Positions 1-14,321 of a stretch of 64,000 nucleotides of DNA are shown here, piece after piece. The notes beneath the pieces are model-generated. The model was given only the letters and a program-made list of their open reading frames with translations. It searched no databases and was not told the origin of the DNA. The position numbers and the translations under genes are program-made. Origin of the DNA: Monosporascus cannonballus (taxonomy: Eukaryota > Ascomycota > Sordariomycetes > Xylariales); contig QJNS01000203.1 in assembly GCA_004154925.1 (NCBI GenBank), positions 85,916 to 149,915 of the forward strand, in the 5' to 3' direction. Position 1 is the first letter of the stretch, and each line of letters begins with the position of its first letter.

Positions 1-749
1 ATTTATTTAATTATTTTTAATTAATACTTATTCGGAAAGTTTCAAGTAATTATAATACGGTAATTATTTATTATCTTTAAGTTTTTGCGACCATATTCCA
101 ATTAACTTATAAAACTTTGCTTTTTTAATTTATGTTATTATTTATTATTAGGTTATTTATCGAAATAATTTCGAATATTATTTATTTTGTTAACAAATAA
201 TTTTCAAAATCTGGGTATTATTACAAAATTTAATTCTTCTTTATTTTAAACTTTTGGACGCGGTTATTATATTATGCTTATTTTCCGACTGTTTAATTAA
301 TGGTTATCGGAACGTATTCTTTTTATATATAAAAAGTAATACGGGATTCCGGGAATTATAATTCTTTATTTGTTAAAATTTTATTATAGGCTATTTCATT
401 TATTTTCGTGCCGTAATTAATCGTTTATTAATTAGGTTCCGATCTGTAATATTTTAAATTAATGACTTAAATTTATTTTATAATTAATAAATTTTAATTT
501 TAATAATTATTACGTTACATATTATATTAAAAATAAAACAATTCTAACATAATAAATAAATATAAGCTGAATAATATAATTTCCAACTAATCGTAAAATA
601 ATTTTTAAAAAATGAATATATTAAGTTATTTTTATTTAACATTTTTTATTAATTGCTAAATAGTAGATTTATATTAGCAAATAAATTAATAACTAATCGG
701 CGGCTGATCAACTATCAACCTTATCCTTATTAAGGCTATATTTTTATAA
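1..749. repeat. Repeat R1, copy 1 (5' end outside window)
   Basis: This AT-rich stretch aligns in the same orientation with 52133-52880. Shared blocks include a gttatcgg-acgtat segment near 303 and 52434, a ccgtaatt-atcgtt block near 411, and an end block with cttatcctta followed by ttataa or ttacaa. No coding frame was recognised. A 3' end in ACA (here RIP-altered to ATA) would fit a long LTR, but no internal region could be tied to it. It abuts the truncated 5' end of element A, so it may have inserted into A. Confidence 0.7.
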
Positions 750-754
750 TTAAT

Positions 755-3700
755 TAATATAATTCGGCCTAAGTACGTACTAGGTCCCCTATAGCAAAAA
801 ATTTAATAAAGGCCATTACGATAAAAAATTCGACAAAAAATGCGAAAAACCAGGAAACTGGGTTCATAAATATCGCACATATAATAAGAAATATTATAAG
901 GATAATTACGCAAATATCAGGATTAAATAAACAATTTTATCTCGGAATCCCTGATCGATACGGCAAAATGCATACTAAATATTATCAATAACGAAAATAT
1001 CCCGATTAAGAAAAATAAAAATAATATATTTATAAATAAATTACCAGTATATATTATACAGAAATCGATTTTTTAAATTGAATAAGAAATAATAAAAGTA
1101 AAAAATAATAATATTGATATTTGGGATCCGTAACGTTAAAAGATATTTAATAATTGGTCGAAATAAAATATTAAGTTCAAGAAGAATAATATCGGCAAAA
1201 AAACCCTTTTTATTATTATTAACAAGGTAATTACTAAACGGAAAAAAAGTAAATTTAATATCAAATAAAAAGGTATTATAAAGAAATTATTACAGATTTT
1301 AAATTTTAATTAATATTTATTATAAAGTTTAAAAAGAAACAATTATAAAAAATATATACGTTAATTTATAGCCCAATTTCGGAACAATAATTAAAGCGAT
1401 GCATAATAAGATATAATCGTAAATATAAAAAAGATTTTATTTAATATAACATAAATTATAACAGAATTAAAAAAATTTAATATAATTCGAAAAAATAATA
1501 TGCCGGCAATAACGATAAATGTAATATTTTAACGCGGTAAATATAGAAATACAAATAAAATTCGATTAATTCGAATAAAAATTAAAAACCATTATTTATA
1601 AAAAATTACAAAATAACACAACCTAAAAAATTAAAAAGAATTTCTAAAAAAAGCTTTTAATACGACGATAAGAACCGTTAATAATTTTATGATTGTAGGT
1701 GTACAAATCGAAACATATTAATATATCGTAATAATAAATTACGGAAATTTAAACGGGAATTATATTATACAAAATATAATTAATAAGCTTAAGTTATTAT
1801 AAAGATATTAATTAAAAGTTTATATAACGACAAATATAGAAAATTAAAAATACGTTTATAATTACGAAAGAATTATACGCAAAATTAATTATTTCGAAAT
1901 TATGTTTAAAAACGAAATTAAATAATTAATTTCGATATCGTTATATTTGGAAATTACGATATAGTCTTAAATAACTTATGAATATATTAGTATAAAGTTT
2001 TAATTTATAAAAGGATTAGCCAGATAAAACTTGTTTTATATCATATTAATAAATAAATAAAAAATAAGATCTTAATATTCGATCGAAAATAACGATAAAT
2101 ATAGGCATAAAGATACGATCAAAAACTTTACCACTTAAAAAGATAAAATATAAATAAAAATAGGTATTAAAAAATAACGTATCGTTATTATTATTAAAAC
2201 CAAATTAAAATAATTAAATAACGATTTAAAATAATAACCCGATAATCAGAATATTAAATTAACGTATTATCATAATATTATAAATACGAATAATACTTTA
2301 GAAAAAGATTCGATACGAAATTATTAAAATATAACGAATAAAATTATAAGATAATTCTTAACAAGGATTTTTAACGAAGTTTTACTTTATTTATAATCTT
2401 AACAAAAATAAATTATGCGTTTGTAAAAAATACCAGGAAAATCGATTATAAAAAATAAATTGGACTTTCGAAATTAGTAATAAATTATTTAATATTTTTC
2501 GTATTAAAAAAACACAAAACATTATAACTTATAATTAATTATCGATAATAAAATAATATTATTATTAAAAATCAAATATAATTATCTCAGATTATAAGAA
2601 TAAAAAACCAACTTTACGGAACTAAATAATTTACGGCATTCGCTTTTAAAAATAAATATAACCTTATTAAAATTAAAAAAATACGAATAAAACAATAACG
2701 TTTAAAACGAAATGCAAACTATTTAAATACAGGGTTATATTAATAAAACTTACGAACGTACCAATAACCTTTTAACGAATAATAAATTATATATTAGAAA
2801 ATATTTCGCTATTTTCGTTGTTTGCTAATTCCACGATATTTCTATATTTTTAAAAACCGACAAAATATATATAAAATATGTTTATAAGATTTCTTTAAGT
2901 TATATAAAATATAAAGTTACTTATTAATATTAAAAAAATCAATTTTAAATACAAAAAGTAAAATATTTAAGATATATTATTATCTTAGGACATATTAGGA
3001 TAAACGTTAAAAAATTATTACAATTACAAAATAATAAATGCCAATTACGGTTAAAAAGTATAAATATACTTTAAGTTCGTTATTTATTAAAAGAAATTTA
3101 TTGAGAACTTTAGCAAAATAATTATATCCTTAATAAACTTTATAAAAAGAAAGTTTTAATAAATATTCGAAATAAAAAAATATTTTAAAATATTAATAAT
3201 ATAATTATTAACAAATTAATATTAATTATATGCGATTTAAACCGTCCCGTTAAACTAAAAACCAATATTTCGAATTAGGCATTAAATATAATAATCAAAT
3301 AACGAAAAGATTAAGGCAAATTACATTTTATTACATTTTTTTATAAATATTAAAAAAACCTAAGTTAATTACGGCATTACAAATAAAAGATTTATAGCCA
3401 TTATTATAATATTTCAAAAGTTTAAAATTCTTCTAAAAAAACCTTAAATCAAATTAAGGTTTATATGGATTATTAAAACTTTGCCCGATTTATTATAACT
3501 CAAAAAATTATAAGACAATAATTTCGTAACGCTAAAAAATTAACGAACTTCGACTTTATTATTTTCCATAAAAAAACTTAAAAAATAACAAAATAAACGC
3601 TGTAAATAAGTAACCAAGTTTCGAAAGAATTAATTAAAATTAGCTATATAATTTTCGATATAATTATAAAAAATATTTACGTTTGCAATAAATTGAAAAA

Positions 3701-4980
3701 TTCGGGTAATGATTTTTAATAAGTATTAAAAGATTTAACAAGATAATAACGGTTTTTTTAAAAAACTAAAAAACGAATAAAATATAAATTCCAGCAAAAT
3801 ATTAAAAGGATTTAATACGAAATATATACGAAGATTAGCTATATAAATATCCAAAAATCTATAAGATATTAAAACGATTTTAACGTATATATTTTTTTCG
3901 TAAAATAAAATTAACGCTATAAAAAGTAATTTAGTAATACAATATCTTCGCTAAAATAAAAATTTAACGATATAAGCCACACGGAAATATATAATTATTA
4001 ATAATTATAAAGCGATTATAATATATAATTATATTTAATTTTATTATTAAATATTTTATGTTAAAAAATTTAATTTTAAAAATGTATTACGATAGCATTT
4101 TCGTTATTATAAATCGATTTTTAAATTTTCCTTATTTCTTATTATATTACGAAAATATAAATACGGAAAAAATAATATATATTTTATATAAAGGATTAAT
4201 ATTTATATCTAAGTTTTAATAAGGCCTAATAATATAAATCGGCTTAAACCATAAACTTTTTAACATTTTTAAACTATAAACAAATAAATAAATAAAACGA
4301 ACGAAATAAACCTTAAAATTTTATATACGACAATACATTAATTAAAAACAGAATAACTAAGTTAAAAATTATTTCGTATTTAATTAACCTATAATATTAA
4401 TTATTATAAAGATATTAAAAAATATTTCCGAATATAAAATTTGGTTTTATTCCAAACCTTTATATAAAAATATAAAATAACGGTTTAATAAATTTTAAAG
4501 TAAGTTTTATATTAAAATGTTTACGGTTTTTATTTTAAGAAATAAAAATAAAATTAAAATTCGTACGAAATTATGTAAATAAGTATTATAGTTAAAAAAG
4601 ATTAAGAAAACTAATTTTTAAAAACGGGGAAACAATTTTCTTTATTACCAAAAATATTTAAATAAAATAACGTAACAAAAAGCTCGATTTTAAATATATC
4701 GGTCTATATAAAATCGCTACGAAAATCTTAAAAAATAATAATTAATTAAATTTTCCATCAAAAATTATATTTTATTTAATTTTATACGTTTTTTATTTTA
4801 GTTAGTAACAGATATAATCAAAATACATACGGCATAAAACGACGTAAAGGTAAAAAACAAATAAATATATAAGGTAAAGAAATTTTCGATATACGGAAAC
4901 AAAACGGATTTATTTAATATCTAATTAAATGGAAAAATTATCCGGATTCTGAAAATACCTAAAAATTTACTAAAATATTA
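755..4980 (+). pseudogene. gag-pol 3' part of copy A (RT, RNase H, integrase, chromodomain)
   Basis: The RT catalytic box, YLDD in copies B and C, lies at 2826-2837 and reads stop-F-H-D here, so the enzyme is dead. Residues FVVC precede it and an IFxK-type stretch follows, as in the other copies. Around 4040-4140 the frame reads NFIIKY..MLKN then YYDSIFVIINRF, the integrase core with its YDxIFVI-NRF block. At ~4929-4965 the frame reads YLIKWKNYPDSENT, a chromodomain signature that assigns the element to the chromoviruses. No intact ORF remains. Confidence 0.8.
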
Positions 4981-5460
4981 TTAACGCCTATTATTTATTA
5001 AAAACTTTTTATTAATAACGACAGAACTACTGGAAATAAGCGCATCTTAATTTACGTTTATAATAAAATCGGGAAAATATAACCATTTTGGATATACGGC
5101 GCGAAATTCGGTTTTAAACGTTTACGTTCCGCTTTTAAATAATCAGCCTTTTTTTATTCCTTTAATTTATCCAAAAATTAAAAACTTTAGTTAATTATTT
5201 TTACGCTTTTTTTGCGAAAAATATTTTACTAAATACTAAAACGTTTTAAACTAAAAATTATTAATAATTTTTAACAACTATTAAGAAGATATTAACGAAT
5301 AAAAGATTTTTCTAACCGTAAACGTTTTATTTACTTATTAATATTATTTAAAAATAAAAAATATATACCGGAACCGTTATAATAACGTTTTTTTTCAGGA
5401 TATATTATTAATAATACGTTATATTATCTAATAGAATACATAAAATACCAACGCAAAAAT
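4981..5460 (-). pseudogene. Antisense ORF remnant of copy A
   Basis: On the strand opposite to pol, the frame ends at 4981-4983 after residues ending VINKKFLINNRR. This tail closely resembles the end of the same ORF in copies C, D, E and G. Upstream in the reading direction is RYYNGSGIYFLFLNNI, alignable with RFYDNTSVPIFSFQNI of copy D and containing the sixth cysteine position of the zinc cluster, here Tyr. Several stops and probable indels separate the pieces, making this the most degraded example of the family. The start is not determinable. Confidence 0.55.
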
Positions 5461-5635
5461 AAGGTATACAATATATAACTTTAAAACCGAAATTAAAACA
5501 AAACGAATTAAAACTTTACGTTTTTTTTTGGTTAATACGTTTACAGTTCTTCATAATTCGATTACGTATAATAACGGACAAAAAAAAACTTATTAGAAAA
5601 ATCTCAAGGGCAAGATTTGAAAAAAAGGGAGAGCA

Positions 5636-6006
5636 TATTATGACCTAATTGAAAAAGGGTCTCGGAAACGTTCGCTTGGTAACCGAAACGGGACCTAAGT
5701 GAGTCGAAACCACGTGATATAGATCCGGAGTAATCTAAGAGATCTAACGGGATCTATGCAGTTATCCGATATAGATCCGGAATAATCCAAAAGATTTAAC
5801 GAGATCTATGCAAAAATATATACGCTTATTTTTTTCATAGTTTAAATAACTTTGGCTTACAATAAAATATCGTTATCTAAGGCATTTTTAATATTAAGAG
5901 ACGTAATACGTTATTGTATTTATTGCTTAGTTTCCCACGATACTTCTGCTAACATAAACCCGTACGATTAAGGTTTAATAGTTGGTAAAACCCTCTAGCC
6001 GTCACA
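5636..6006 (+). repeat. 3' LTR of copy A (371 bp, U3 type a)
   Basis: It starts TATTATGACC, from an ancestral TGTTATGACC with TG changed to TA, and ends GTCACA. A purine tract sits just upstream at 5620-5633. The 3' half shares the conserved core of this family's LTRs (an atatatacg..ttatt block, the aaggt(g/t)ttta segment and ccctctagccgtcaca). The 5' half is unlike the other U3 types here. There is no partner LTR in the window. Confidence 0.85.
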
Positions 6007-6170
6007 TAATTGCGTGCGCTTTTGCAGCGCGTACAACTTTTATATAGCTTAGCAACGGGGTATATATATTCCGATCAGAGGGTAGTTTTTCCGCATTTGG
6101 TGTGGTAAAGTATACCTGGCTAATTGATATATCTCATTGATGCCTTAAAGCATTTAAAGTATTAATTATG

Positions 6171-9100
6171 CTTGTTTACCATTTTTTAAAATTACTAAAA
6201 GTTTTTAAATATTTTTAATAATTTCGAAATGTAATTAATAACCCTTTTTAAAGGAATTATCCGTAATATTTCGTGATTCTAATTATTTCATTTTTAGAAA
6301 ATTAAAGATTAGTTAGAATAAGGTTTTTATTACTTTATTTATTAATATACTTTCCATAAAATTAATTGATAACAATTAAAATCTTTTTATTACCTTTATA
6401 ATTAAGAATTATATATTTTTATATATTAAATATTCGCTGTAAAATCATAATATTTATATTTATTCATCTTATAATTTATTAAATATAAGATTATATAGTT
6501 AAATTGTTGAATTGTTAATGATTTTCGAATTATACAATCAATCGAAAATAATAATAAAACGTTAACTGTTCAAATAAAGAAAGAAGTACATTCTAGTAAT
6601 GAAAGTAAACACTGTATATGTGTATTTGATTTTCATTTAATGATATTTTCGCATAAATTTATGATATATATTTATATTCTTTGTGTTGAATTATATTAGC
6701 CGTAAAATATTATTTTAAATATATGATTAATCTTAACGGCCGAATTATAAAATTTGTATTTTGAATTTAATGAAATGGAATATCATTTATATCATCGCTT
6801 TGTAAAGCGCAATATTTTAATTTTAATATAATCTTATGAATTAAAATATAATAAAACACTATGAAGTTAAATGTTAGCCGTTATATATAAATTTCTTTTT
6901 TACATTCTTTAACAAATTTGAAATAAATTAAACTAAATTTACCTGATGATTTAACAATAGTATCGAAAATTGAAAAGAATTATTATATTGGTTTAAACAT
7001 AACCATAATTTATTTAATTATTTAACGTAATTTTCAATTGTTTTAATATTGAAAAACTGTTCAAACACTTATTATTTATAAAAATATCTCCCATTTTAAT
7101 TTTTTAAATTATACAGTTCATAAAATATTAATATTTTGAAAATACGTAATAATGACGCAATCAATGTACAAAAAGATTTCTTTGACAAAAGATATATATG
7201 ATTTATTAAAACCGAATTTATATTTTAAATTGTTTAATATTTTAATGAGGTGCCTTTAGCAATTAAATATTTGCTATGATTTAAATATGTTTATAGTATT
7301 AATATATGTATTAAAAAGAAAATTTACATTTACGAAAATATGAATAATTATATTGTATATAAATTTTAGGTGCAATTAAGATATAATAATAAGTAAAAAT
7401 AAAATATGAGGAATAGCATTCGTAAATACTAGTATTTATTGTTAAATCTTTTTTTGAATTATTAAGCATTAGTTAATATAAACCAAAAATTTCATTTATA
7501 TTATTATTTATTAGTATCGAATTTATAAGTACATGATTTAATATATTGCACAGTTTATTTTTTGTTAAAAATCTAATGAAATATTATTTATAATTATATA
7601 CTTTTATATTTTTACAAATTAAGTCGTAAAAACATTTATATTAAAACCTACATATTTTATTTTTATAACTGTATAAAAATAAAAATCACTTGTATTTATA
7701 AATATGGATTTATAACTTGAATAAATTTTCATATATTAATAAATTTAAATATATTCAGTCACAATACTATATATTTGGTGTTTTTAGTTTTGTTAAAGTT
7801 TCGTAATTTCTCGGCCGGTTCTTAATCGCATTTTTAAAACAGCTTTTGCCTTTTATATTAAACGACTTGTTCATATTATATAATTGTCTTCAAATATATT
7901 CTCTTCATATAAAATATAAACCAAGTAAGTGTTTATATATCTTATTTTCGTATTTTATTAAGTATTTAAGTTAAATAATATCGCCAGAACTCAAGATATC
8001 TTTATTTTTTATTAATGTAATAATTAATAAAACTATTTCAAAAAACATTACATAATAATTTATATATAACGGTCATATAAAAACTTAATATTGTGTGAAG
8101 AAATGTGCTTAAATTTTATCTTTTGATAAATCGCATATAACCTTTAGTATTAAAGTAAATATTGCAATTCTTTTAGTTTTACTAATGTTTGTTTTCCTTT
8201 TTAAAAATATTAAAAGTTATTAATATTCTTTGTCGCAAATTGGACAATTATATTTGGTATTTTATAACGTTTAAAATTATTAAGTTACTAAATATTATTT
8301 TCTATCTTTTTTCTTATTATTTTAGGACAACTTTTAATGCATAATTTAAAGCCTTACTATTTAAACCTTTGTATCGATATTAGATAGTCTTATTATTAAT
8401 ATTATGGTAATTCTGTTTTTAAGTTTTTTAAAAGTTTACTTGATCGTTTGTAAAAAATTTAAATATTTTCTTAATGTATTCTTTAATAATAGGTTTTATT
8501 AATAATTTTATTATAGATTTAAAACATTCAATTAAATTACTTGTATAACTAATATATTCTAAAATTTGCCAACTATTTATAACCTTCGCCTTATTAAAAA
8601 CAAAACAATTGTCAATTAATTTAATTTGAAAATTTAAGTTTATGTTTAATCGAATGTAAAACTATATAGTAGAATATTTAGCTTGTGGGTATATGACATG
8701 TATTTTGCCACACCTATTCGGGTATTTATATTATTTAAAGGTCGGAATATTTGTGTAACGTGTTCTTTGTATTTTTCGAAAATTTCCAAATAAATAAGTG
8801 TGTGGTCGAGGTGTACGAATGTAAAATTATCTAAGAATCTTGTAAAAATACGTATAATTAATTCTTAAAAGTCTATAAAAGTATTAAAAAGACTTATAGG
8901 TATAGCTCGATATTTAAAACGCTCATATATCATCTTTAAAGCTGTCTTTTTATTTGTTTTAATCATCTTAATACGATAATAATCATTTACAAAAATTAAC
9001 TTAAATAAACTATTTAATCTTATTAGTATTTTCTAAGGTATTTTTAAAAGTTAAAAAGATTTGTTTCTTATAATTATATGGTTAGTTTATTTATAATTTA

Positions 9101-9960
9101 TTTTATATCGATCACTGAATTTTCCGTTTTAATCGATTTATTGCTTATTATATTTAAGTCTAGATATTATAAAAACTAAGTAATTCGTTAAATATTTAAA
9201 TGGTTAAATATAATTTTTTAAAATCTAATTATATATTTGTTATAATACTTTTAATCTTTTAAATTTTCAACCATACATTCTATAAGGTGTAAGATAATAT
9301 GAGTTTTAATCAATATCGTTTAGTCTTATTAATTTTATAATACTAAGTTATAATTTATTTTATTTTTAAATAAACTTTTCAATTTCCGATATTTTAAAGA
9401 TTTTATAATAATTTAATGTGGAAATTAAACCGTTTTAAATTTATAACAAATCTTATATAAATTTTACTGGAATATTAGTTTATTAGTTTAGAAATATATT
9501 TGACGTTTTAGTTTATTCGTAAATTATTAAAACGGAATTAAAGTATATCTAAAATAGTATTATATCGTAAAATGTCCGTTATATCAAGCAAAAGCTGTTC
9601 TTAATACTACTACTTTCGAATAAAATATCTTTTCGTTTTTCGAAACAATTATATATTTTTGCAGTTAAATAAGTTTTTATTTTCTGTAAATAATTTGCAT
9701 AACTTTAAGATATATTTCTAGAAAATTTGGTATTTTTCTATTATTAATGAAAAAAGAATTATCTTGTATTTTCGAATCGACTATAACTTTAAACCTTTGA
9801 TTTTTATATCTCAAAAAGATTTAATTTAACTACATGTTTTTTCTCTTGCTTTATATAAAACTTTATATTAATAAGATGTTGGTTACTTTAATTTTCGAAC
9901 CTTTCATCCTGTGTAATTAACGTAATTTATTTACAAAAAAGCTTTTTAGTTTAGAGAGTT
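6171..9960 (-). mobile_element. Gypsy remnant I, minus strand, limits approximate
   Basis: This is AT-rich sequence without intact ORFs. The minus strand carries a recognisable Ty3/gypsy RT block at ~8690-8940. Further downstream on that strand, at ~7790-7870, is a possible chromodomain end reading KCD-stop-EPAEKL. No LTR boundary was found, so the limits are only where coding similarity or similar composition is seen. Its RT differs from elements A-E, so it is a separate lineage. The 6007-6170 stretch between LTR A and this remnant is richer in GC and holds no recognised feature. Confidence 0.5.
8690..8940 (-). pseudogene. Reverse transcriptase core of gypsy remnant I
   Basis: Reading the minus strand from ~8935, the frame gives YERFKYRAIPISLFNTFIDF, a stop, then ELIIRIFTRFLDNFTFVHLDH and TLIYLEIFEKYKEHVTQIF. 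This matches the RT palm of Ty3/gypsy elements (YE-F-YRVMPFGL-NAP-TFQ-LIN-IF---LDNF--VYLDDILIYS). The catalytic YLDD box is HLDH at 8802-8813, so it is inactive. Two stops interrupt the block. Family assignment is firm; the lineage is not. Confidence 0.75.
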
Positions 9961-10680
9961 TTAGACAGCACATGTATTATAATAGTAATTTATATATTGG
10001 ATCGGGGTAGGGGAAGAATTGGTCTTGATCAGTGCGGATGAACAAGTTATATTACGATACGGAAAGGGATTGTTCAGATTAAGAACTTAATCCGATTGTA
10101 TTAATGGTATTAAACCTTAATTATTAAAATTGAAGAAAATATATTAAGTGGTAATAGTTATCAGTAATATCTGGAGGTTGAATTCTTAGCGACCAAGAAC
10201 TCCTTAATATATATACGAAATCCGGGCTTTCTGATTAGCCGAGTTTAATTATGGGCGTAATACTTCGCTTTACATTAAGCCTCCTTTCTTACGATGCAAA
10301 ATATCTTCCTTTTATCGTAAGAAATAATGATAACCTAACGTTATAACAAATATATTATACTTATATCTTGATTAATTAATCTGTTTTTTTCGATATGGTA
10401 TATTCGGTAGTATTTTTAATTTAGAATTTCGTTTTCGTTTTTTAATTAATTTTTTACATTGGAAGGTTTTTTTCCTGTCCTTTTGTATTTTATTTTCCCA
10501 TTATTAATTGCTGATCGACGTTTTGTACTTTTTCTAATTTGCAGTTTTTGGGATAAAATAAGGTTCTGGTCGTTTCCTATCAGTCTGATATATATGTCCT
10601 ACTTATTAATACGAGATATGGCAAGCTTTTACCAATATAACTTAACTACGTTAATTATTAATTAACAAGCGAAATTTATA
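9961..10680. other. Intergenic/degenerate sequence with a less AT-rich island
   Basis: The stretch 9985-10260 is less AT-rich than its surroundings and contains a GGGGTAGGGG run near 10004. It has no coding frame, TG..CA bounded repeat or TSD that I could recognise. It could be LTR or leader sequence of remnant I. The 68-codon open frame at 10459-10665 has no homology signal and is AT-driven. Confidence 0.3.
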
Positions 10681-13600
10681 TTTTATTTTGCTATTCTTAT
10701 GTAATTTGCGCGTTAATTCGGGTCTCTATCGAGATTAGTAAGGTATGCGAATATCCCAATTGAAAAATAAAAGAAAATTCGAAAAACTTTCAAAAATAAG
10801 TAACGGATGTTTGCCGGGCTAAAATCCTTTAAGCACGTTTTTATCCTGATTTTTGCTATATAAATTAAGGTACGCCCTGATTTCTTTTTTATCTTTTCGA
10901 CAAGTTGCTATTCTATATTTAAAGTCGGTTTTTTAATTCATTATCAACTAGATTTCCGCATAATAACATAAAATCAATAAGCTCTTTAAACACCATATAT
11001 CTAGCTAAAATACAATCTACAAGTCTTGGTTTTGCCAATATATATAGATAAATTATCAAAACTAACTTGCTTTTATTTTTGGCGGTAAAATCTTAATATT
11101 GTTTTAATTCGATTATTTAAAGGGGTCTTAATAAATATTATATGGGTATATCTTAATCGGATATATAACAGGCTAACTTAATATCTATATTTCTTGATTT
11201 TATAAATACGAATAATTTCGTTAATTATCGTTTAAACGTAAATAAGATCCGAGTTGCGGATAACAACTTTTGTTTTCTTATTTAATAACATGTAATATCC
11301 TTAGGTAATAAAACGACCGGCTTCGAAAATGTATACTAGTTTATTTTTTATAGCCCCGCGCGACAATACGTATATTAGTACAGTGATATTTTTTAATGAA
11401 AAATATTTTTTATCGGCGATAAACACAATAATTTTCCAAAGTCATGTAATTACGAGATTAAACTATTAATCCGGATTAATTTCGAAATCTAGTGGCATAC
11501 CATCATAATTTTAAGGGCGATTTCTTTTTTGATCGTAAAGGTAATAAGTATTAATCGATTAAAGTTAATTTTTTCGACCAGAACGGAATATAGAAACATA
11601 AGATAAAATATTGTCGTAAAGCCTTTTTAGTATTTTCTCAAACTTTAACGTACTTAGAACTTTGATATTCGTAACCTTACTCAATTTACCAAACTTAGAT
11701 TAATTTATTTTTTTGGGATCTGGCTTCAGATTAGTCCGAGCCGGTTTTTTGAGCTGCCTTTTCGACGATGTCGATACTATAATATATATAATGGGCTCTG
11801 GGTATATAATAACTAGGGAATCCTGGTATAAATAAATAAGTCTAAGATATGTTCAATAAATTATAAAATTAATATAGTATTGAAAAATGTTTAATAGTAA
11901 TAATAAGAAATAATAGCAATTAATCGATAATGTATTTGCTATTCGTAATTATTTTTCTGAGAAAAATTCTGGTACGCTGAAAAAATTCCAGAAAATCTTT
12001 ATCTAATATTGTTTAGGGAGGTACCGTACGTTATTGTCATTTCTGGTTCATTGCTTATAAGCGTTCTTATTTTTATATCTTTTTAAGCTTTAATATCCAT
12101 AATCTCTTATTTTTTTTTATCAATAATATTTATTACTTATTTACGTATATCGATATCAGCATTTGCAAATAGCCTTTTTTAGTACGTTTAATCAGTTTAT
12201 TATAGGTATTTTTAAACCATCAGAACTTTCTAAACGTCAGAGTGTCCGTATTAGTGCAAATTTTAAGGAACTGGTTCAATAGATAAACTATTCGTTAGTT
12301 AAGAATAATATTTCTAATATTGTTAAAAACGGTTAAGTTCGATATAATCAAAATCTCCAAGATCTTTATCGTTTTTCGGCATATTATTATCGTGTCCTTA
12401 AACTCTTAAAATACCCCATATTTACTAAACCTTTTATTTGTAAAGTAAATAAGCTTTTGGCTTCTTAATTTTAACATAATAATAAGCCTTCGATTAACTT
12501 ATCCGATATTCGTAAAAGCCAAAATCCCATATACCGTCAGGTTCCTATACTCGAATTGCATCCTTTTTTTAGATATCGATTCCATAGTATTACTAAAAGT
12601 AATAATTACCTTCCTCTTATAATGCCAGTTATGGATAATTTATTTGTTTCCCAAACCTTATTATTTTTAATAAAAAGTACAGCAATTTATCGACGGTAAT
12701 CCAGTAATTTCTCCAATCTTAGATACTGTCGAGCAGTTCTCTGAAAGTTACAGATTAATAACGCTAGTACCTAATATTAATACTAGGAAATCTTTTTTAT
12801 CCTTAATTTTATCAATTTCTTCCGGTCCAAGAATTATTAACCAACTCCCTAGTCCTTTTACCAATAGCGGCAGATCAAATTTCGATTAATATTTTTTTTT
12901 TTTACATTTTAACATATGGTCGATATTGGGAAAAATAACCTAATTACTATATATATTACTTCTAAGCTTTTCGAAATAAGCTATTTTTTATCGTAACCTA
13001 TCTTATCTTAATTAAAACTAAATGCTTGGAATAATATTTATTTCGTTTACCTCCGGTCTCGTTACAGGTTGGTTCCTAAAATGGCGAATTCTCTGTATCA
13101 ATTTTTAAACAGCTGTTAACGCTGAATCGCCGATCACTAATATACTGTTTTCCAAAAGTAAGCCCGGGATAAAAACCGTATTTATTAAGGTTACTCGTGC
13201 TGGTCCTTTAGATTAACTTATGATATATCTTATTAAAAATCTTCGATACGTAAATAGGCTATTTATTTAGACTTTTGGAATACTTAATTCGGTATTTTAC
13301 GAATTTTATAAAAAGCGTTATTACGTTTCAAATTATCTAAATATTCCGGAATATTTCTATTATTCAAATATATATCGTATTTTAGTTGCGCGAAAAGTAT
13401 TTCTAATAAATATGGCGGATCAATTAATAAATCTAATTATATATTAAGTGATAATTAATTTAAAGATTACTGGAAATATTTTATAAAGAGCCTGGAAATT
13501 AAATAAGATATTCATATATTAAATTATAAAGTTCTTTACAAATTCAATAAAGATTCCCTTTAGCGTTTAACTGAAAAAAGACTTACCAATCCCCGTTATA

Positions 13601-14316
13601 TAACTAAAGTTCACAATATTTCGAAAATTTCGAGTAAATCGTTACCCTAACATTTTAACGGTTCTGGAAATTATGTAAATTTACAAATTAATATATCCTA
13701 CTATATGTTAATACCTTGCAAATAATCGCAATAGCTTTCTTTCTATGCGATTAATTAATTTAGTATATGCTATTATTATCCATAATTACGTAACTTTCAA
13801 GTTATTTATTAGAAATCTGAACTTTTATATTTATTTTAACAGGTTTTATAATTTTAGGTTTCCAGCCTCTAGTGGCTTAATATCTATATTATTTGACGTT
13901 TCGTTAGTAATATTATATAATTGATCGAGTTCGTTAGGTAATAGTTTTATTTAATTATCCTTTTGCAAATTAATACGTTTCGCATATTTTTTTTTGTTTA
14001 ATAAATTACTTTAATTTATTATGTAAGAAGGTTTCCCGTAATAATATCCTGTTAATTTTTCTTAAACGGTAAATGCCTTAAGTAATTGAATTATTAATTA
14101 AATACGGCTTTGTTTCTCGGTATTTCAACTTTATTTCTTTGGACATATTAAGATATCGTAATATATTATAAAATAATATTAAGCTGTTAACTTCTAAAGG
14201 CCGAATTCTTATTGTATTTTTGTTTTTTTAAATTGGCAAGTTAAGCAGCATTATAGAGTTATGTAATAATTACTTTAATTATTTTAATAATGTTATCGGC
14301 TTTACGTTTTAATAAT
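10681..14316 (-). other. AT-rich degenerate DNA with unidentified minus-strand coding vestiges
   Basis: Three minus-strand segments look like decayed protein rather than random sequence. At ~12740-12880 a frame gives LPLLVKGLGSWLIILG and a charged continuation. At ~13270-13420 it gives EILFAQLKYDIYLNNRNI and continues to KIRKIPN before stops. At ~10930-11040 it gives LAKPRLVDCILARYMVF and on to NELKNRL. Stops sit where Trp or Gln codons are expected, as in RIP. I could not assign a family; it may be the 3' part of element H, another transposon, or a host gene. Confidence 0.35.
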
Positions 14317-14321
14317 TTAAT

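Larger units (their letters stand above)
755..6006 (+). mobile_element. Chromovirus (Ty3/gypsy) copy A, 5' truncated, RIP-degraded
   Basis: The copy holds pol and the 3' LTR; its 5' LTR and gag are missing and the left edge meets repeat R1. The first bases match the gag-pol junction segment also seen at ~22480, ~34900 and ~43715. Order on the plus strand: RT, RNase H, integrase core (~4040-4140), chromodomain (~4860-4970), antisense ORF remnant, purine-rich tract 5620-5633, 3' LTR. All frames are full of stops of the CAA/CAG/TGG-to-stop kind. No TSD can be tested because the 5' end is absent. Confidence 0.85.

Noticed and set aside
6007..6060. Hairpin GTGCGC..GCGCGTAC as a terminator or RNA element
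   Set aside because: The pairing is short and imperfect, no gene ends here, and a rho-independent terminator is not expected in this kind of genome.
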